Shown: piece after piece, positions 8,403 to 14,914 of the stretch
Numbering within the stretch: position 1 is the stretch's first letter
How the letters are laid out: every line of letters begins with the position of its first letter
NCBI RefSeq assembly: GCF_022539405.1
Contig: NZ_CP054394.1
Coordinates: 250,501-314,500 of the forward strand
Length of the DNA stretch: 64,000 bases
Direction of reading: 5' to 3'
Origin: Natranaerofaba carboxydovora
Lineage (GTDB): Bacteria; Bacillota; Natranaerobiia; Natranaerobiales; Natranaerofabaceae
Notes under the pieces: generated by a model
Told to the model about the DNA's origin: nothing
The model's input: only the letters and a program-made list of their open reading frames with translations
Databases searched by the model: none
Program-made: the position numbers and the translations under genes

Positions 8403-8462
8403 CAATTAGATGTATATTAAATAAAATGGATGGATAGAGGTACTATGCATTGTAGTAACTCT
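8375..8462 (-). ncRNA. Candidate small RNA with its own promoter and terminator
   Basis: On the minus strand a perfect consensus promoter (TTGACA-17 bp-TATAAT, 8469-8497) is followed about 88 nt later by a GTCGCC/GGCGGC stem and nine T residues. No protein-size frame lies between; the only ATG opens a 14-codon frame without a ribosome site. Identity and targets are unknown. Confidence 0.6.
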
Positions 8463-8468
8463 AGAATC

Positions 8469-8497
8469 ATTATAACCCGGGTATTTATTAATGTCAA
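8469..8497 (-). promoter_or_regulatory. Consensus sigma-A promoter, minus strand
   Basis: TTGACA (8492-8497) and TATAAT (8469-8474) on the minus strand, with exactly 17 bp between. Both hexamers are perfect consensus. The only thing it can drive is the 88-nt region ending in a terminator. Confidence 0.75.
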
Positions 8498-8530
8498 CAT
8501 TAAATTACTACATATTATAGTAGAAAAATT

Positions 8531-8558
8531 AGGCACCTTATCAAAAGGTGTCTTTTTT
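8531..8558 (+). terminator. Plus-strand terminator
   Basis: GGCACCTT / AAAGGTGTC stem with a short loop and seven T residues. It separates the small-protein region from the deacetylase gene. Confidence 0.75.
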
Positions 8559-8584
8559 TGTTATAAGGCAAAATATGATGAATT

Positions 8585-8664
8585 AATATAACCACCTCAC
8601 AATATGAATATACAAATTAATATTAGCGAAGGCTTAAAATTATTCAATATGAGGTGGTTATATT
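8585..8664 (+). promoter_or_regulatory. 15-bp inverted repeat enclosing the ribosome site of the deacetylase gene
   Basis: AATATAACCACCTCA (8585-8599) is perfectly complementary to TGAGGTGGTTATATT (8650-8664). The second arm contains the Shine-Dalgarno GAGGTGG and the first bases of the TTG start codon. If both arms are in the transcript, translation initiation could be masked. DNA-binding dyad is the alternative. Confidence 0.6.
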
Positions 8665-9838
8665 GACTGGCTTGATTGGAAGAAATGTATTGCTTTTGAT
8701 CCTTTTATTTTTTTTAATATCATCTATCAAGTTTGACATTTTGTTAAATACTTCGTTTGCGGCTGATGAAGTCGACATTATAATAGATGGGGAAGAGGTA
8801 AAATATGACAAGGACAAGTTTTGGGTAAAAGATAATAACATTCTCATGCCCCTTGATTTTGTGAAAGATAACTTGGATGTTGAAATTAATAATTATGAAT
8901 CAGAATACCAAATAAAAAAAGATGATAAAAAAGTGTTTTTTTATATTGGAGAGAAATTATATATCATAAATGATGAGAAAAAAGAAAAAGACTTTTCCCC
9001 GTATATAACTGAAGATTATAACATTATAATGCCACTAAATATTTTGGAAGGACTAGGTATTATAATAGAGCTTGACCAAGCAGAAAGAAAGCTCAAAGTA
9101 TATGACGAGAAAGAACCTGAAAGGCCAGGGCTAATAACTTTTGTCCTAGATGATGGTTCAAAAAATCAATACGAGATGTTGTATCCACTGTTTAAAGAAA
9201 AAGAAATCCCAGCCAACTGGTCTCCCGCAACGGTATATCTTGACGAACTAGATGATTTTGCAACCTGGGAGATGATTTATAATGTGTATAAGAATTCAAA
9301 GCCAAGATGGGAGATAAGCTCTCACTCCTCGTCTCACCCAAATTTGACTAATCAAAGCAACGAAAGAATAAGAATTGAAGCTGAATATAGCAAAAGAGCT
9401 TTAAGTGAGTTTGAACCTGTTTCTTTTGTCTATCCTTATTATCAATATAATGACAGGGTTATAGAACAGGTCAAAGAACATTATGACCTTGCTTATGCTG
9501 GGTCTATTAACGACGACTACAATAGGCCAACAGGTAATAATGGGGCTAATGATATACGAAACATAAACTCTAGGGAATATGTAAAAGAAAATCCTTATGA
9601 GATTAAAAGAGTAACCCTAACAGGACCTCATGGTAATTGGAACTCTTTAGCCAGCCATTATAATCTAGAAAGGCTTGTAGATAAAACTAAAGAAAAGGAC
9701 GGTCTGCTAGCTTTTACCCTTCATAAAGCAGATGAAAATTCTGTGGAAAGGCTTAGAGAACTAATTAATTATATAAAAGAAGTTGACGTTCCGGTTGGGA
9801 CATCATACGATGTCATAGATGAGATTTTAGAAGATTAA
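8663..9838 (+). CDS. Secreted polysaccharide deacetylase with copper-amine-oxidase-like N-terminal domain
   Basis: The start is TTG at 8663, six bases after GAGGTGG; the GTG at 8654 lies inside the ribosome site. The 391-residue product begins with a signal peptide (hydrophobic core LLLILLFFLISSI, likely cut near FAADEVD). A domain of about 110 residues follows that resembles the copper-amine-oxidase N-terminal stalk (IIIDGEEV ... ILMPLDFVKDNL ... IIMPLNILEGLG). The NodB-type deacetylase core comes last, with TFVLDDG (the catalytic Asp region) and the metal site SHSSSHPN. The enzyme probably removes acetyl groups from peptidoglycan or an exopolysaccharide outside the membrane. It appears monocistronic. 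Confidence 0.8.
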   Translation: MTGLIGRNVLLLILLFFLISSIKFDILLNTSFAADEVDIIIDGEEVKYDKDKFWVKDNNILMPLDFVKDNLDVEINNYESEYQIKKDDKKVFFYIGEKLYIINDEKKEKDFSPYITEDYNIIMPLNILEGLGIIIELDQAERKLKVYDEKEPERPGLITFVLDDGSKNQYEMLYPLFKEKEIPANWSPATVYLDELDDFATWEMIYNVYKNSKPRWEISSHSSSHPNLTNQSNERIRIEAEYSKRALSEFEPVSFVYPYYQYNDRVIEQVKEHYDLAYAGSINDDYNRPTGNNGANDIRNINSREYVKENPYEIKRVTLTGPHGNWNSLASHYNLERLVDKTKEKDGLLAFTLHKADENSVERLRELINYIKEVDVPVGTSYDVIDEILED

Positions 9839-9988
9839 AACTTTCATATAGTTTGTTTAGATTTTAATTTGGTTAAAAGAGGTAACAGTCTTATTTACAA
9901 TGAATGATAAAATTTTTATAATAAATATGATAGGTTATATTTTAATAATGTATACAATTGGTATATTATAGTTTGGGGTTGTTATAAT

Positions 9989-11776
9989 ATGAAGTTAGGT
10001 CCAGAACAACAAAATTTAGAAAAACTTATACTGAATATTATATCGGAATGTGTAACCTACCTTGATAAGGACTTTAGTATAAAATGGGCGAACAAAGCGG
10101 CTTGTGACTTAATTGGCAAAGATTTCGAAGAGATTAAGAATATGAAATGTTACGAGGTATGGTATAAACAACATTCGCTTTGTAAGGATTGTCCTGCCGT
10201 ATCAGCTTTAGAGTGGAAAGAGACCTGCACCTCTATCAAAAAAACTCTAGATGGTCGCTACTGGAGTATTACAGCTTATCCGGTATGGGGGGAAGATGAA
10301 GGGTTAGAAGGACTTATAGTTACAAATTATGATATTACTACTCAAAAAAATATAGAACTAGAATTAAGAGAACAAAAAGAAAAGTTTTCTGCAATAACTA
10401 ATAATATGTTAGATATTATTTCAATGACAGACTCAAATGGAATAATAAATTATGTATCACCTTCAATTAAGCCTACCCTTGGCTATGAACCTAAAGAGTT
10501 AATTGGCAGGTCAGTATTTGAATTTTTGCATCCTGATGATAAGGAGATTATAGAAGGTGTTTTCCTAGAAGCAATAAATAATCGTTCTTCAGGTAGAGAA
10601 GAATTTCGATTTATTGATAACGAAGGAAATTATAGATGGCTTGAAGCAACAGGGAATGTGATAGTAGATGAGGATGGAAATATAAAAAATACAGTCTTTG
10701 CCAGCAGAGATATAACAAAAAGAAAAGAAGCAGAGGCGAAAGTACGGCGCCTTAGCTTTTATGATAATCTTACAGGGTTATATAACCGGGTTTACCTTGA
10801 GGAGGAAATGAATAGATTAGACACTAAAAGACAGCTTCCAATAAGTGTAATAATGCTTGATGTTAATGGACTAAAGCTTGTGAATGATGCTTATGGTCAC
10901 AGTATGGGTGACGATTTGTTAATATCAGCTGGCCAAGTGTTAAAAAAGGCATGCCGCAAAGAAGACTTGATAGGCCGCTGGGGAGGGGATGAGTTTGTTA
11001 TATTATTGACTCAGACCCCAATGGATATGGCAGAGCAAATTACAGAAAGAATAAAGCAGGAATGTGATAAGACCATCGTTGGGTCAACTCCATTAAGCAT
11101 ATCCTTTGGCGTTGCTACAAAAGAAACTGAAGCTGAAGATTTAGATGATATTTTGAATGATGCTGAGGTGCGAATGTATAAGAATAAACTTGCTGAAAGC
11201 AGTAAGGCAAGAAACAAAATAATTTATAATTTGATAAATGACCTAAGAGAAAAAAGTAATGAAACCGAAGAACATGCCTGGAGGCTAACTAAACTGGTAT
11301 TTGACTTTGGAATTTATCTAAATTTAGTAGAGTTTGAACTAGAAAGGTTAACTCTTCTTGCCAGTGTACATGATATAGGAAAGATAGTAATCTCTGAAAA
11401 TATTCTTCAAAAAGATCAGGCTGACTTGACCGAAGAAGAGAAGGAGACTCTGAAAAAACATCCAGAAGCAGGTTATCAGATTGCACGTTCCTCAGAAAAC
11501 TTGGTCCATATTGCATCTGAAATACTAACCCATCATGAAAACTGGGACGGCACAGGATATCCAAGACAGTTAAAAGGCAAAAACATTCCCTTGCTATCTA
11601 GAATAATAGCAGTGGTAGGGACATATGAAAAACTTATTAATGAAGGTGCTCCCGGAACAAAATATAAACAAGAAGCCATTAGAGAACTTAATAAACTTTC
11701 TGGAAGTAGGCTAGATCCTACCCTTGTTGAGAGGTTTTTAGAGTTTATAAAAGAGGGAGATAAAAAAACTAACTAG
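9989..11776 (+). CDS. PAS-PAS-GGDEF-HD-GYP signalling protein (c-di-GMP related)
   Basis: 595 residues, cytoplasmic, no membrane segment. Two PAS domains (about residues 10-125 and 130-250) come first; the first holds a cysteine cluster (CKDCPAVSALEWKETC). The GGDEF domain (about 255-415) has RWGGDEFVILL, so diguanylate cyclase activity is possible. The C-terminal HD-GYP domain has HDIGKI and HHENWDGTGYP. The later conserved Asp found in VADVYDAL-type segments is replaced (AVVGTYEKLI), so phosphodiesterase activity may be weak or lost. The first ATG is preceded by only a weak ribosome site (GGGGTTG). A leader hairpin of the CRISPR array lies just downstream and may double as terminator. Confidence 0.85.
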   Translation: MKLGPEQQNLEKLILNIISECVTYLDKDFSIKWANKAACDLIGKDFEEIKNMKCYEVWYKQHSLCKDCPAVSALEWKETCTSIKKTLDGRYWSITAYPVWGEDEGLEGLIVTNYDITTQKNIELELREQKEKFSAITNNMLDIISMTDSNGIINYVSPSIKPTLGYEPKELIGRSVFEFLHPDDKEIIEGVFLEAINNRSSGREEFRFIDNEGNYRWLEATGNVIVDEDGNIKNTVFASRDITKRKEAEAKVRRLSFYDNLTGLYNRVYLEEEMNRLDTKRQLPISVIMLDVNGLKLVNDAYGHSMGDDLLISAGQVLKKACRKEDLIGRWGGDEFVILLTQTPMDMAEQITERIKQECDKTIVGSTPLSISFGVATKETEAEDLDDILNDAEVRMYKNKLAESSKARNKIIYNLINDLREKSNETEEHAWRLTKLVFDFGIYLNLVEFELERLTLLASVHDIGKIVISENILQKDQADLTEEEKETLKKHPEAGYQIARSSENLVHIASEILTHHENWDGTGYPRQLKGKNIPLLSRIIAVVGTYEKLINEGAPGTKYKQEAIRELNKLSGSRLDPTLVERFLEFIKEGDKKTN

Positions 11777-11780
11777 AGTA

Positions 11781-11968
11781 AAAGTCGTCGACCTATAATA
11801 GTGTTGTAGCTCTAGGAGGTCGACGACTTTTTGTACATTAGAGAAAATAAAAAGATGTTTGAGGAATTTAAAGATAAGTGGGTTGTTTCAAAATTTTAGT
11901 TATAAATGTAATTGTTGTTTAGAAGAAAATCCTGATAAATAAAATCCTGATTTCATGCTTTTGTTTGG
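11781..11968 (+). promoter_or_regulatory. Leader of CRISPR array 1, with GTCGTCGACC dyad
   Basis: AAAGTCGTCGACCT and AGGTCGACGACTTT form a 14-bp dyad (11781-11794 / 11817-11830) around TATAATAGTGTTGTA. An AT-rich segment ends in TTTGTTTGGG directly before the first repeat. The same dyad, inner TATAATAG and TTTGTTTGGG end occur before array 2, so this is a shared leader. The dyad plus T-run could also terminate the upstream gene. Confidence 0.75.
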
Positions 11969-12130
11969 GTCAGGAGCTTACCTTGAAGGGATTGAAACTT
12001 GGCGGAATAAACTCGTTAATAGGCGGTATTAACGGTCAGGAGCTTACCTTGAAGGGATTGAAACTATTCTTCGATTGTTTCTGAAGTACGAGTAGTGCGA
12101 GTCAGGAGCTTACCTTGAAGGGATTGAAGC
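11969..12130 (+). CRISPR. CRISPR array 1: three repeats, two spacers
   Basis: 30-bp repeats start at 11969, 12035 and 12101, with two 36-bp spacers. The repeat begins GTCAGGAGCTTACC and ends GGGATTGAAAC, identical to array 2 and typical of type I-B (8-nt handle ATTGAAAC). The third repeat ends GAAGC instead of GAAAC, the usual decay at the leader-distal end. It is a minimal, young or contracted array. Confidence 0.95.
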
Positions 12131-12372
12131 TAAGATATTATAATCATCCGTAAAAGAGATGGAAACTAAATTAAGTGCCTGTTTTAAAAAACTAAAAATG
12201 GGACTTGCTAATGTCTTTGTATTCATATATTTTAAAGTTAGTTAGAAACTTCCATTATTACATAAGTTATTAAAATAGACATGGTAGTTTTTAACAGATA
12301 GAACTGTAGAGGCTATGCTAAATAAATTAGTAAATAGAATTATTAAGAAATAATCAAATAAAGGTGAGGACT

Positions 12373-13179
12373 ATGATTTCCGAAATAAAAGGTAAAGTTG
12401 GTCTAAAAGGAAAAAATTTAAGCGAGCGGTCTGAAGATAAACTTACTGGAGATGTTTTCGGCAGTCTCAGATACATCCCCTTTGATAAAGCTATGAAAAT
12501 AATACTAAATGAAGCTTGTATAAAAAAAGAATACGATGAAACAAATTGGTTATTGAATTCACTAAACTTTGATTACTGGAATGATAATATTCACTTTTGG
12601 CCTAAACATTCTCTTGGAGAATTGGATTTATTATTAACCTTTGAAAACCTTATTATAGGTGTTGAAGTAAAATATTTAAGCGGCCTTTCTTCCGAAGATG
12701 ATATAGCAAATGAACCTGAAATTAATGTAAAAGAAAATAGCATCAATCAATTAGCTATAGAAACCAGGATACTAAATAACATCTGTAATAACAAAGAAAC
12801 ACCTCTATTGTTATTTGTAGCTCCTGAACCTTTTAGCTATTCTACAGTACAGGAGGTAATTGATAGAAATATTTTGGAACATGGTGTCTCAGTGGGCTAT
12901 CTATCCTGGGAAATTTTCTATGAAAAAATAAAAGAGTTAATCAATGATAACAATTTAAATGATTTTGAAAAACTTATATTAAATGATATTCAACAACTTT
13001 TACAAAGAAGAGGTCTAGAAAGATTTAGGGATTTTAAAATTGGATTAGATAAAGTAGAGGCAGGCGAACACTTTTGTTTTAAAGGCAAAGTTGATGATGA
13101 AACAACATTAAATTTTGACTTTAATCTTGGCGAAACTGTCTTAAAGGGTGGTGCATATGAATTTGAAAGTAAATATTAA
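12373..13179 (+). CDS. Putative PD-(D/E)XK nuclease, defence-associated
   Basis: 268 residues; ATG at 12373 follows AAGGTGAGG. The key segment near residues 73-97 reads LGELDLLLTF followed by IGVEVKYLSG, the acidic-residue then E-x-K arrangement of the PD-(D/E)XK nuclease fold. The remainder is mixed alpha/beta without other recognisable motifs. The gene overlaps the following one by 23 bp, so the two are translationally linked. It lies between CRISPR array 1 and the cas operon but is not a known cas gene. Role inferred as an accessory nuclease or restriction-type defence; it could also be part of a toxin-like module. Confidence 0.55.
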   Translation: MISEIKGKVGLKGKNLSERSEDKLTGDVFGSLRYIPFDKAMKIILNEACIKKEYDETNWLLNSLNFDYWNDNIHFWPKHSLGELDLLLTFENLIIGVEVKYLSGLSSEDDIANEPEINVKENSINQLAIETRILNNICNNKETPLLLFVAPEPFSYSTVQEVIDRNILEHGVSVGYLSWEIFYEKIKELINDNNLNDFEKLILNDIQQLLQRRGLERFRDFKIGLDKVEAGEHFCFKGKVDDETTLNFDFNLGETVLKGGAYEFESKY

Positions 13180-13738
13180 AAATGCTTTTGATGTAGTATT
13201 GAAGACTTATGAAAACATTGACAAGCTAATGAGGTATTGCGACATTTGTGCATATGAGTGTAGCTATATTCCTTCAACTGAAAGTCATTTTCTAAGATAC
13301 AAGTCTGACCCTGATTATAATGGTTGGTTAATAACCAGCTTTATTAAACTATACCAATCAACAGAAGATGAAGAATTAGAAAACTATTGGCAAGATGGGC
13401 CTATATATGGCATGAATATATATTTATTAAGCGAACCTTCTATATATCTTGCAAAATATGAATTTGAAGACATGTCTGCATGGGAACACGGGTATTTCTC
13501 TAACCGTGACTTTTGGTTTGCTTCTCCACTTCGTCCGGATGAATATGGTAATGAATTTGAAATAGAAATATTACAGAACGAAAATTTATACTTTGTCTCT
13601 ACCCCTCATAATGACAAAAAACATAAATATTTGGATATGAAAAGAGCAGTTTTTACTTACATAGACATGCTCCAGGTTACATCAGAAAATGTAGAAGAAT
13701 TGATTTTTAATGAATTTGATAAGTTAAAAGATCTATAA
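13157..13738 (+). CDS. Unknown protein, partner of the nuclease-like gene
   Basis: 193 residues. ATG at 13157 lies inside the 3' end of the nuclease-like gene, after a GGGTGG ribosome site. The protein is acidic and rich in Tyr and Trp (NGWLITSF, ENYWQDGPIYGMNIYL, NRDFWFASPLRPDEYG) and has three cysteines near the N-terminus (YCDICAYEC). No membrane segment, signal or known catalytic motif was recognised. The tight coupling suggests an immunity, sensor or subunit function for the nuclease; this is inference only. Confidence 0.6.
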   Translation: MNLKVNIKNAFDVVLKTYENIDKLMRYCDICAYECSYIPSTESHFLRYKSDPDYNGWLITSFIKLYQSTEDEELENYWQDGPIYGMNIYLLSEPSIYLAKYEFEDMSAWEHGYFSNRDFWFASPLRPDEYGNEFEIEILQNENLYFVSTPHNDKKHKYLDMKRAVFTYIDMLQVTSENVEELIFNEFDKLKDL

Positions 13739-13805
13739 CATAGATTGAGAGATATATTTTATATTTATTATAGATTGAAGAGCAGATTAATGTAGGTAAC
13801 TAGCT

Positions 13806-13895
13806 ATGAATATAAATACCTTACTGATAAAAAAATTCCCTACACGCGTTAAGCTGGAAGTAATTTTAGAGGGGGAGAAAAGTTTAAAGATTTAA
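13806..13895 (+). other. 29-codon frame resembling the Cas6 N-terminus
   Basis: The short frame ends KLEVILEGEKSLKI, which resembles residues 2-15 of the downstream Cas6 (KLEITFELEKPLRI) with nine of fourteen identities. It may be the relic of an older cas6 start, left when the region was rearranged, or a coincidence. The surrounding 13739-13930 holds no other recognisable feature. Confidence 0.3.
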
Positions 13896-13932
13896 AAAAA
13901 TAAATAACTAAGTAAATAAATAACTAAGTTAA

Positions 13933-13961
13933 TTGACAGTAGTTCAAGTAATAGTTATGAT
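13933..13961 (+). promoter_or_regulatory. Promoter of the crRNA-like RNA upstream of cas6
   Basis: TTGACA (13933-13938) and TATGAT (13956-13961) with a 17-bp spacer. Predicted start is about 13968, just before the first degenerate repeat end. No coding frame follows before cas6, so it serves an RNA or a long cas leader. Confidence 0.65.
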
Positions 13962-13967
13962 GTATTT

Positions 13968-14082
13968 AGATTATCCGCTATAGATGGAATTGAAATTGAA
14001 GATGGTTTATGGATGTTAATTAGCTTACCTCGCAGGGATTGGAATTGAAAAATAGCAAAAATTTCTTGATGTTTCTTTTTTT
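13968..14082 (+). ncRNA. Candidate CreR/CreA-type crRNA-like RNA guiding Cascade to the cas6 promoter
   Basis: Downstream of its own promoter lies GATGGAATTGAAAT (13983-13996), matching 11 of 14 bases of the CRISPR repeat tail and ending in a handle-like ATTGAAAT. The pseudo-spacer TGAAGATGGTTTATGGA starts at 13997. A second degenerate repeat follows with core AGCTTACCT-CGC-AGGGATTG (14022-14041, 17 of 20 matching the array repeat) and a further ATTGAAAA. Seven T residues (14076-14082) may end the RNA. The pseudo-spacer matches 16 of 17 bases at 14100-14116, at the predicted cas6 transcription start. This is the architecture of crRNA-like RNAs that repress cas operons. Processing and binding are inferred. 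Confidence 0.7.
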
Positions 14083-14094
14083 AAATGTTATAAT
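14066..14094 (+). promoter_or_regulatory. Promoter of the cas operon
   Basis: TTGATG (14066-14071) and TATAAT (14089-14094) spaced by 17 bp place the start at about 14101, 27 bases before the cas6 ATG. Confidence 0.7.
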
Positions 14095-14099
14095 TTTTA

Positions 14100-14118
14100 T
14101 GAAGATGGTTAATGGAAG
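14100..14118 (+). promoter_or_regulatory. Pseudo-protospacer for the crRNA-like RNA
   Basis: TGAAGATGGTTAATGGA (14100-14116) matches the pseudo-spacer at 13997-14013 except at position 12; the first eleven bases are perfect. The three bases 5' of it are TTA, in the place of a type I protospacer-adjacent motif. Cascade bound here would cover the transcription start and the cas6 ribosome site (AAGGAG, 14116-14121). Confidence 0.65.
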
Positions 14119-14127
14119 GAGATAAAC

Positions 14128-14880
14128 ATGAAATTAGAAATAACCTTTGAATTAGAAAAACCTTTAAGAATTTCTATACATTATCATTATGAAGTACAAG
14201 GTTTAATTTACGGCAAAATGTCAAAAGATTATGGCGATTTCATGCATGGTGATGGCTATAAAAAAGAAGGAAAATCATATAAATTATTTTCTTTTAGCAG
14301 GTTGGAAGGAAAAAGTAAATTTAACAAGAAATATAAAGAAATAACATTCTACGACAATGTAAAAATTACTATATCATCCATTATACCACATTTTTTAAGA
14401 GATTTAGCCAACAACTTTATGCTATCTGACAGTATTTATTTGTTTAATCATAAGTTGAAAGTTACCCAGATTAAGACTATTGAGGATTTGGTAAATACAA
14501 ATAAAATACTGGTCAGAGCCATATCTCCAATTACTACATATACAACTTACGAACGACGGGATGGCAGTAAATTTACGCATTATTTTAAGCCAGAAGAACA
14601 GGCTTTTCAGCATCTTGTTGAAGAAAATGTTATAAACAAATATGAGACTTACTATAATACTAAACTAAATACAAAAACACGTTTTTTGATTAAACCTGTA
14701 AAAGTAACACAAAAAGATAAAGTTGTTACTAAATACAAAAACACGATTATAAATGCTTGGGGTGGGTTATACAGACTTGAAGCATCGAAGGAACTTTTAG
14801 AGTTTGCCCTTGCTGTGGGTGCTTCAAGTAAGGCCTCTCAAGGATTTGGCCTTTTGTCTCTTGAGAAAGAGCTTACCTGA
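14128..14880 (+). CDS. cas6: CRISPR endoribonuclease Cas6 (type I-B)
   Basis: 250 residues. It cuts pre-crRNA within each repeat to leave the 8-nt handle. An N-terminal ferredoxin-like strand (KLEITFELEKPLRISI) leads to a His-rich segment (HYHYEVQGLIYG) that may supply the catalytic His. The C-terminal Gly-rich loop GASSKASQGFGLL is characteristic of Cas6. ATG is preceded by AAGGAG (14116-14121). It is the first gene of the cas operon and lies 35 bp before cas8b. Confidence 0.9.
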   Translation: MKLEITFELEKPLRISIHYHYEVQGLIYGKMSKDYGDFMHGDGYKKEGKSYKLFSFSRLEGKSKFNKKYKEITFYDNVKITISSIIPHFLRDLANNFMLSDSIYLFNHKLKVTQIKTIEDLVNTNKILVRAISPITTYTTYERRDGSKFTHYFKPEEQAFQHLVEENVINKYETYYNTKLNTKTRFLIKPVKVTQKDKVVTKYKNTIINAWGGLYRLEASKELLEFALAVGASSKASQGFGLLSLEKELT

Positions 14881-14914
14881 AAGGGACAATTTAAAATACG
14901 AAAGGGGCATATTA

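Noticed and set aside
8400-8448. 14-codon peptide frame inside the candidate small RNA
   Set aside because: No ribosome site and no hydrophobic or toxin-like features; better explained as non-coding RNA.
13806-13932. A creT-type toxin gene partnered with the crRNA-like RNA
   Set aside because: The pseudo-spacer matches the cas6 promoter, not a separate promoter. The only short frame looks like a Cas6 fragment, so a repressor (CreR-like) reading fits better than a toxin-antitoxin.
14804-14914. Longer N-terminus of Cas8b starting inside cas6
   Set aside because: The extension overlaps conserved Cas6 coding and has no ribosome site; ATG 14915 has AAAGGGG upstream.
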